Positions 20,463-24,658 of a DNA stretch of 24,658 nt are shown piece by piece. How positions within the stretch are numbered: position 1 is the first letter of the stretch; every line of letters starts with the position of its first letter. The position numbers and the translations under genes were made by a program. Source of the DNA: a virus; the IMG/VR virus record IMGVR_UViG_3300021335_000086, positions 1 through 24,658 of that record; one strand, given 5' to 3'. The notes under the pieces are model-generated. The model saw only the letters and a program-made list of their open reading frames with translations. It did not search any database and was not told the DNA's origin.

Positions 20463-20645
20463 ATGAAAAATCACTCAGTGCGTGACGCTGTAGGCGGCGT
20501 CATAGGTTGCATCATATTCTCAGCGTTCTTCGTGTTCGTGATCGTCAACTGGCTGCTTGGATGCGGCGAGGTGTTCCACGGAGCGAACGGTCAACTCATT
20601 CACGGTGAGTGCATGTCGTTCTACCAGATGTTCTTAGGCGGATGA
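20463..20645 (+). CDS. Small single-pass membrane protein (60 aa)
   Basis: The 60-residue protein has a polar start (MKNHSVRDAVGG), one hydrophobic segment at about 11-34 (VIGCIIFSAFFVFVIVNWLL) and a polar end with two Cys and His residues (CGEVFHGANG and HGECMSF). ATG 20463 is preferred over the in-frame ATG 20433 because AGGTG lies 6 bases before it and because the longer form would start inside the repeat array. This is the first gene after the TGTCTT array and the first of a row of small genes with 1-17 bp gaps. Superinfection or host-membrane functions are typical for such early proteins, but nothing specific is visible. Confidence 0.7.
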   Translation: MKNHSVRDAVGGVIGCIIFSAFFVFVIVNWLLGCGEVFHGANGQLIHGECMSFYQMFLGG

Positions 20646-20646
20646 C

Positions 20647-20787
20647 ATGGACGTTCTTTACGAGGTGCGCCGTGTAGGTAAGCACTATCAAATCATTCAC
20701 CTGCGAAGTGGCTACGCCGTCGAGCGTGGCATCAAATATAAGTCGTATGCTGATGCGCTATGCGCACGGTTCAATCAATGTATCTGA
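20647..20787 (+). CDS. Tiny conserved-type protein (46 aa)
   Basis: A 46-codon frame starting one base after the previous stop: MDVLYEVRRVGKHYQIIHLR followed by SGYAVERGIKYKSYADALCA and RFNQCI. The pattern 'Y-x-I-x-x-x-R-[ST]-G-x-x-V-E-x-G-x-K-Y-K-S-x-A-D-A-x-x-x-x-x-x-F-N' recurs in short phage and plasmid proteins, with a small beta hairpin followed by a helix. Function is not known. Its fit in the gap between two genes and the ordered sequence pattern support it as a real gene. Confidence 0.7.
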   Translation: MDVLYEVRRVGKHYQIIHLRSGYAVERGIKYKSYADALCARFNQCI

Positions 20788-20803
20788 ATAAGGAGTTATT
20801 CAC

Positions 20804-20995
20804 ATGGGCCAACCCACGATCAATGTCGTCGTCAAAAACCAATACGGTAGCGATGCGCTTTATCCTGCTTGCGAAACGTCAAAGTTCTTTTGCGAGTTGG
20901 CAGGTAAGAAAACCCTAACACTCCAAATGGTCACAACGATCAAAGAACACGGTTACCGTGTGATGGTGCAACCAACTATGGCGGTAGAGTTATGA
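20804..20995 (+). CDS. Small conserved phage protein (63 aa)
   Basis: AAGGAG lies before ATG 20804. The sequence NVVVKNQYGSDALYPACETS is followed by KFFCELAGKKTLTLQMVTTI and KEHGYRVMVQP. 'V-K-N-x-Y-G-x-x-x-x-Y-P-A-C-x-x-[ST]-x-x-F-x-x-[LI]-A-G-x-K-T-L-T' is a motif I know from short proteins in many phages and some plasmids; no function is assigned. The fold is probably two strands, a helix and a third strand. Its stop overlaps the next ATG (ATGA). Confidence 0.75.
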   Translation: MGQPTINVVVKNQYGSDALYPACETSKFFCELAGKKTLTLQMVTTIKEHGYRVMVQPTMAVEL

Positions 20996-21273
20996 CACGT
21001 AAGAAACTAGACCCGCTTGGGGAAAAGATGATCGCGTTCGGCAGCGATGGTAAATCTAGCGTAGCTGTTGAGTTCCACGTCACTACTAAGGGTGTGTACT
21101 TTTACATCACATCAACAGATGAGAAAGCGCAGATGGTCAGTGTGAAGTTAACCGCTGACGACATGCGTAATCTGCGTGGAGTTATCAACAACTGCTTGCG
21201 CTGTGAGACAGAGTTAAGTGGTCGCGAGGTACCAACGCGCAGCGTCGGTGGACTGCACAGTAGGTATAGGTAA
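20992..21273 (+). CDS. Unrecognised small protein (93 aa)
   Basis: The 93-residue frame starts in the ATGA overlap with the preceding gene. KSSVAVEFHVTTKGVYFYIT and AQMVSVKLTADDMRNLRGVI suggest four or five strands followed by a helix containing C68 and C71 (NNCLRCETEL), a possible metal or disulfide pair. The last 20 residues are basic and polar. No family is recognised. Tight coupling on both sides (stop 5 bp before the next ATG) indicates expression with its neighbours. Confidence 0.7.
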   Translation: MTRKKLDPLGEKMIAFGSDGKSSVAVEFHVTTKGVYFYITSTDEKAQMVSVKLTADDMRNLRGVINNCLRCETELSGREVPTRSVGGLHSRYR

Positions 21274-21277
21274 TCAC

Positions 21278-21766
21278 ATGAATATATTTGTTCTCGACAT
21301 GGACCCCACCGAGGCGGCGATAGCACAGTGTGACAAGCACGTTGTTAAGATGCCGTTAGAGTGCGCCCAGATGTTATCCACCGTACACCATATCTATGAC
21401 AGTGATCGCGTAGATGAGGTGTATAAAGCAACCCACCGCCACCACCCTTGCACAGTATGGGCGGCAACTTCACGTAATAACTACTACTGGCTGTACGATC
21501 ACTTCGAAGGATTGTCCCAAGAATTCCGTTATAGATACGGTAACACTCACAAGTCTTGGTTCAAGTTGCGCGACACGCTGCGACACCCACCCGACACGCT
21601 CAAAGCAGTCGGACTAACGTCATTCGCTCAGGCTATGCCCGACGAATACAAATGTGACGACGCCGTCGTTGCATACCAACGGTTCTACAAATCAGAGAAG
21701 AAATCCTTTCTGACGTATAGCAAACGCTTGCCTCCAGATTGGCTCGACGATCCACGAACCTATTAA
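21278..21766 (+). CDS. Conserved phage protein of the 'CDKHVVKM' family (162 aa)
   Basis: The start at ATG 21278 (MNIFVLDMDP) is chosen over the in-frame ATG 21218 because the family begins exactly here and AGGT lies upstream. Conserved blocks are DPTEAAIAQCDKHVVKMPLE, HRHHPCTVWAATSRNNYYWL, YRYGNTHKSWFK, then FAQAMPDEYKCDDAVVAYQR and FYKSEKK. I know this as a widespread phage and bacterial family, sometimes annotated as pyrimidine-dimer DNA glycosylase-like, but I have no firm basis for that activity. The many invariant Cys, His, Lys and Asp residues suggest an enzyme. It is followed by a promoter-like gap before the MoxR gene. Confidence 0.75.
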   Translation: MNIFVLDMDPTEAAIAQCDKHVVKMPLECAQMLSTVHHIYDSDRVDEVYKATHRHHPCTVWAATSRNNYYWLYDHFEGLSQEFRYRYGNTHKSWFKLRDTLRHPPDTLKAVGLTSFAQAMPDEYKCDDAVVAYQRFYKSEKKSFLTYSKRLPPDWLDDPRTY

Positions 21767-21799
21767 CGTGTTGACACCTTATGTGTTTACATGTAACCA
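21762..21799 (+). promoter_or_regulatory. Candidate promoter with GTTAAC-type element before the MoxR module
   Basis: The plus strand has ATTAACGTGTTGAC (21762-21775), a copy of the recurrent element, containing TTGACA at 21771-21776. Seventeen bp later lies TAACCA (21794-21799), a weak -10. Predicted start is near 21806, giving a 40-base leader with AAGGAG before ATG 21846. The element overlaps the stop of the upstream gene. Confidence 0.5.
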
Positions 21800-21845
21800 T
21801 ATGAAACCACTTGCGCACGTATGTGCATACAAGGAGCTAAAAACC

Positions 21846-22859
21846 ATGCCAAGTATTTCTCAGATCGCTGACACTGTCACTGCGATGTTCCGCAATTCCC
21901 CCAAAGTTGTACCTATGATCCACGGTGCGCCCGGGATGGGTAAGTCGGAAGTATGTCTCCAGATCGCCGAGCGTCTGGACATCCCCAAAGATCGTGTGCT
22001 TGTAGTACACATCAATAATCACGACGTCGTTGACTTCACTGGTGTGCCCAGTGTGACCGACGGATACACGCGTTTCAATCCAACCGAGATATTCGCCAAG
22101 TTCCGCAAAGGTACTGGTAAAGGTCTTATTATCTTGGAGGAACTCGCACAGTCCACGACTCATCACCAGACGTGGGCAGCAGGCTTCACGCTAGAGCGTG
22201 CGACTACATCGTTCGAACTAGATGACGACGTGTGCATCATTGCTACAGGTAACCGCGCTGAAGACCGTGCGGGTGCTAAACCACTACTCGCTCACTTGAA
22301 TGATCGTATGTATCACTTCGATGCTGAGACATCGCTCGACGATTGGTGCGAGTGGGCAATGGACAACGGTGTCAATGCAATGGGTATCGCGTTCTTACGT
22401 CTACGCCCCAACTTGCTCAATGACTTTGACCCTAACAGACGCAGCAACCCAACGCAGCGTTCGTGGACTAAGTTGTTCAAAGAAGTACCTGACGACTTGC
22501 CGACTGATCTGTACATGATGGCAGCAGAGGGTAAGGTCGGCGAAGGTGCAGCAGCCGAGTGGGTCGCAGCGCGTGACATGATGCAGAAAATGCCAAGCAT
22601 CGACGCTATTCGCTTACACCCTAAAAACGCAGAAGTCCCGAAAGAACCTGCGGTGCAGTATGCAGTAGCCACAGCGCTTTCAATGTCGACGTCTGTCGAC
22701 GCGTTCGAGCGTGATATCGACTACATCAGTCGTATGCCTAAAGAGTTTCAGATGGTCTACGTCACTGATGCAATTCGCCTACATCCACAACTTCAAACCA
22801 CTAAGTTCTTTATCAATTGGGCGATCAACAACAAAGACATCTTTATGGGAGGTAACTAA
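21846..22859 (+). CDS. MoxR/CobS-type AAA+ ATPase
   Basis: The 337-residue ATPase starts at ATG 21846, with AAGGAG upstream; an in-frame ATG at 21768 would lie in the promoter region. Motifs are Walker A GAPGMGKS at 27-34, Walker B GLIILEEL at 93-100 (E98 in place of the usual Asp, E99 catalytic), sensor 1 IIATGNRAEDRAG at 131-143, and the arginine-finger region HLNDRMYHF around R154. A C-terminal lid follows (RSNPTQRSWTKLFKEVP, VGEGAAAEWVAARDM). MoxR-family ATPases act as remodelling chaperones with VWA-domain partners, as in CobS-CobT magnesium/cobalt chelation. Here it begins a coupled set with DUF7303-, DUF3150- and DUF2201-like genes. Confidence 0.9.
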   Translation: MPSISQIADTVTAMFRNSPKVVPMIHGAPGMGKSEVCLQIAERLDIPKDRVLVVHINNHDVVDFTGVPSVTDGYTRFNPTEIFAKFRKGTGKGLIILEELAQSTTHHQTWAAGFTLERATTSFELDDDVCIIATGNRAEDRAGAKPLLAHLNDRMYHFDAETSLDDWCEWAMDNGVNAMGIAFLRLRPNLLNDFDPNRRSNPTQRSWTKLFKEVPDDLPTDLYMMAAEGKVGEGAAAEWVAARDMMQKMPSIDAIRLHPKNAEVPKEPAVQYAVATALSMSTSVDAFERDIDYISRMPKEFQMVYVTDAIRLHPQLQTTKFFINWAINNKDIFMGGN

Positions 22860-23089
22860 TGACCCAGATAAAAATAGAAAAGAATGTTCCAATGCCTGAC
22901 GAACACTCAGGTGTAGGTCGCGCCAAGTCCCCCGAGCGCATTGCTATGGAAACAATGGATATCGGCGATAGCTTCGTGACCACATTACATAAACGCAAAA
23001 TGGTGGGATCAACTTCCCTGCTTATCAATCGTAAGTTCACAACCCGCAAGATCGGGGACAATCAATACCGTGTATGGAGAATATCATAA
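22859..23089 (+). CDS. Small conserved protein (DUF7303-like)
   Basis: A 76-residue protein whose ATG shares a base with the MoxR stop (TAATG) and has a perfect GGAGG in the end of that gene. IKIEKNVPMPDEHSG is followed by ETMDIGDSFVTTLHKR, INRKFTTRKIGDNQYRVWRI. The '[IV]-x-K-x-[VI]-P-[MIL]-P ... M-x-x-G-[DE]-S-F ... F-x-x-R ... R-V-W-R' pattern is one I associate with DUF7303, common in phages and conjugative elements. Function is not known. Its coupling to the ATPase suggests stoichiometric expression, though such genes are also found without MoxR. Confidence 0.8.
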   Translation: MTQIKIEKNVPMPDEHSGVGRAKSPERIAMETMDIGDSFVTTLHKRKMVGSTSLLINRKFTTRKIGDNQYRVWRIS

Positions 23090-24225
23090 TGAACATGCAA
23101 GATCGTTTACGCGCTGCACTACAAGCAGCAGAAGCCGAGGCCAACAAAACACTGGAGATCACTGGTGATAAGTTGGTCGATGATATCTTGGAAGGATGGG
23201 AAGTAGAAGCGTCCGTCGCAGGTACATCAGAAGAACCGAATACGACGACGGAATCACCCGTCGTTGAAGAGCCTGTCGTTGAGGTGAGCGAAATCACTGA
23301 GCCACACGACGACGGCTCAACGCAACAACCTGTTAACACGTTAACTCCACAGACAATCCAGATCAAGAACTTGGATGAGAAAGCGGTGTTAGTCTCTGTC
23401 AAGCGAAGAATGTACAACCCATACAAACATGATGCCGAGGCAACAGCAGAGTACGGCGTGGGTAACACGAACAAGCACTTGTTCGAGGGTCGTGACAATC
23501 GCGTCAAAGCAGCACTGAGTAAGTACACCGAGGTCTACGGTTACGTCAAAGATCAGACTGTGCCTTGGTCTACAGGTGTAGAGATGTTGAACATGACAAA
23601 CTACATGGACTTCACCTCTGGACTGCGCGAGAAGATTGCCGCCGCCGACGCTGCGGTACGCGATCTAGTCAACAACTGGGACTTTGAGGTCCAGAAAGAT
23701 ATTCAACGCATCAAAGACATATGCTTGCGTAAGGGTATCCCTGACCGCTCCAATCCCAACGACTACCCTGAAGCGCACGAAGTGGAGGCACGGTTCGGTA
23801 TTGAGGTACGTTACATTCCAGTACCCAAGGTCAACGACTTCGATCCACGTCTTGGTCTGAGTGATGCCGACAAAGCGTCGTTACAGCAGCAGCTCGATGA
23901 TGCATCGACGAACGCAACTCGTCACGTTCTTACTCAGATGATTGAACCAATGCAACGCGCCGTCGAGAAGCTCCGGGTAAACATCGGCGACGACGGTAGC
24001 ATATTCCGTGACAGTCTTATCGACAACATGGTCGACGTTGCTGACCGCATGAACCGTGTCAATCTCAGTGACGATCCCAAGATCACCAACGCGATCCGAG
24101 ACTTGCAGTCTTTGGTTGGTACATACGCCAACAACAAAGACATGCTGCGTTCTACTCAGTCTATCCGTGAGAAAGCAGTAACGCAGATCGACGATCTAAT
24201 GAGCAAGATGCAAGGTCTGGTCTGA
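23089..24225 (+). CDS. DUF3150-like protein, partner of the MoxR ATPase
   Basis: The 378-residue frame is taken from ATG 23089 (TAATG overlap with the previous stop, GGAG 9 bases upstream); ATG 23074 would add 5 residues. Residues 20-90 are an acidic low-complexity linker (TTTESPVVEEPVVEVSEITE). From about 95 to 290 lies what looks like DUF3150, with VLVSVKRRMYNPYKHDAEAT, then LPWS-like TVPWSTGVEMLNMTNYMDF, and a VPKVNDFDPRLG segment. The C-terminal 110 residues are helical. DUF3150 proteins lie between MoxR-type ATPases and VWA/metallopeptidase proteins in cyanophages and some bacteria. No catalytic motif is evident. An exact GTTAACACGTTAAC occurs within the coding sequence at 23332-23345. 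Confidence 0.85.
   Translation: MNMQDRLRAALQAAEAEANKTLEITGDKLVDDILEGWEVEASVAGTSEEPNTTTESPVVEEPVVEVSEITEPHDDGSTQQPVNTLTPQTIQIKNLDEKAVLVSVKRRMYNPYKHDAEATAEYGVGNTNKHLFEGRDNRVKAALSKYTEVYGYVKDQTVPWSTGVEMLNMTNYMDFTSGLREKIAAADAAVRDLVNNWDFEVQKDIQRIKDICLRKGIPDRSNPNDYPEAHEVEARFGIEVRYIPVPKVNDFDPRLGLSDADKASLQQQLDDASTNATRHVLTQMIEPMQRAVEKLRVNIGDDGSIFRDSLIDNMVDVADRMNRVNLSDDPKITNAIRDLQSLVGTYANNKDMLRSTQSIREKAVTQIDDLMSKMQGLV
23332..23345. repeat. Exact reverse complement of the divergent-region element, inside a gene
   Basis: GTTAACACGTTAAC is the reverse complement of the copy at 18651-18664. It lies in the low-complexity linker part of the DUF3150-like gene (encoding VNTLT at residues 82-86), where protein constraint is low. 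Confidence 0.6.
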
Positions 24226-24452
24226 TGACCGCCGCTATCAAGTTTGTTTGTAACGAGTGCGGAGCAGACGACAGTATACACACCCTAGCATACGTCCGTT
24301 GGAACCAAACCAAACAAGACTGGGAGTTCGATGAACTTTGGGATTCCAGTCTACGGTGTTCTTGCGGTCGCGACGATAACTTCCGCGAGGAACCTGTCAC
24401 TGACCTGAAAGTGGCAGCACAACATGCAATCCGACAATTAACAAGGAGTTAA
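24225..24452 (+). CDS. Small zinc-ribbon-like protein (75 aa)
   Basis: The ATG overlaps the preceding stop (TGATG). The 75 residues contain FVCNECGADD (C9, C12) and LRCSCGRDD (C45, C47), a C-x2-C ... C-x-C set that could bind one zinc ion, separated by VRWNQTKQDWEFDELWD. The pattern of a Trp-rich strand between two cysteine knuckles is typical of short zinc-ribbon proteins in phage and bacterial operons. It lies between the DUF3150-like and DUF2201-like genes and ends 4 bp before the latter, so it may be an accessory of this complex. No specific family is recognised. Confidence 0.75.
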   Translation: MTAAIKFVCNECGADDSIHTLAYVRWNQTKQDWEFDELWDSSLRCSCGRDDNFREEPVTDLKVAAQHAIRQLTRS

Positions 24453-24456
24453 TCAC

Positions 24457-24658
24457 ATGAACGCCCCACTACAGCACACTGCACTTGATGAGTTGCAACG
24501 CAAGGTAGGCAAGGCCAAGTCACTACTAATACTTGACCACCCATTCTTCGGAACCGCTTGCTCCAAGCGTCCGATCATCTATTCGACGTCCATACCAACT
24601 GCGTGTATGTCTGCCACTGGTCAGATGACACTTAATCCAGATTGGTGTGCGAACCTGA
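24457..24658 (+). CDS. DUF2201/VWA-type putative metallopeptidase-domain protein, partial (3' end outside the window)
   Basis: The frame starts at ATG 24457 with AAGGAG 8 bases upstream and is open to the window end (67 codons). The segment KSLLILDHPFFGTACSKRPI followed by IYSTSIPTACMSATGQMTLN and PDWC matches the beginning of DUF2201_N, the 'putative metallopeptidase' domain usually fused to a VWA-like domain: 'L-L-x-D-x-P-F-F-G-x-L-x-x-x-[LK]-P ... S-[IV]-P-T-A-x-x-x-G-x-x-L-x-x-N-P'. In bacteria these proteins pair with MoxR-type ATPases, which agrees with the gene four positions upstream. The HExxH-like site and VWA part, if present, lie outside the window. Confidence 0.8.
   Translation, partial: MNAPLQHTALDELQRKVGKAKSLLILDHPFFGTACSKRPIIYSTSIPTACMSATGQMTLNPDWCANL

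Overview
The window is a contiguous piece of a tailed double-stranded DNA phage genome, or a prophage-free viral contig. It is most likely a short-tailed (podovirus-like) marine phage of a Gram-negative host. The evidence is a complete head-morphogenesis block (small and large terminase, portal, scaffold, HK97-fold capsid protein, neck adaptors), fibre and lysis genes, very tight gene packing with 1-14 bp overlaps, and several small gene families that I recognise from marine cyanophages, pelagiphages and other ocean viruses. The host assignment is inference. No integrase, excisionase, tRNA, rRNA, CRISPR array or insertion sequence was found, so nothing here argues for lysogeny.

The layout is two divergent arms meeting near 18.6-18.7 kb. 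The left arm (1-18564) is all on the minus strand and is read from high to low coordinates. Its order is TerS candidate, TerL, portal, an 80-residue helical protein, scaffold, major capsid protein, a small Lys-rich protein, two neck/adaptor proteins, a BppU-like domain protein, a 703-residue Asp-rich repeat protein, a virion protein, three fibre-type proteins, a tail-chaperone-like protein, a 2OG-Fe(II) oxygenase-like protein, and then a lysis and small-protein cluster. That cluster holds a coiled-coil membrane protein, several tiny ORFs, an EF-hand membrane protein, a GTA-type holin and a GH19 endolysin. The arm ends in a virion protein that runs off the window. The right arm (18702-24658) is all on the plus strand. 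It begins with an HNH endonuclease, followed by a 545-bp gene-free region with a G/C tract and hairpins, a conserved 164-residue protein, and a 355-bp gap packed with TGTCTT repeats. A row of small genes leads to a MoxR-type AAA+ ATPase, a DUF7303-like protein, a DUF3150-like protein, a zinc-ribbon-like protein and the start of a DUF2201/VWA-type protein that is cut by the window end.

The left arm builds, packages and releases the virion. The HNH gene, the G/C tract and the terminase genes sit together as expected for a packaging-site region. The right arm looks like the start of an early/middle region whose most interesting part is the MoxR + DUF3150 + VWA-like chaperone module. Two DNA-level signals are not explained by genes. 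One is a recurrent GTTAAC-N2-GTYAAC element found in most intergenic gaps, often coinciding with a sigma70-like -35 box. The other is a dense bidirectional array of TGTCTTA repeats at 20148-20435 that resembles an iteron origin or multi-site operator. Family names are from recall of motifs; no database search was run.
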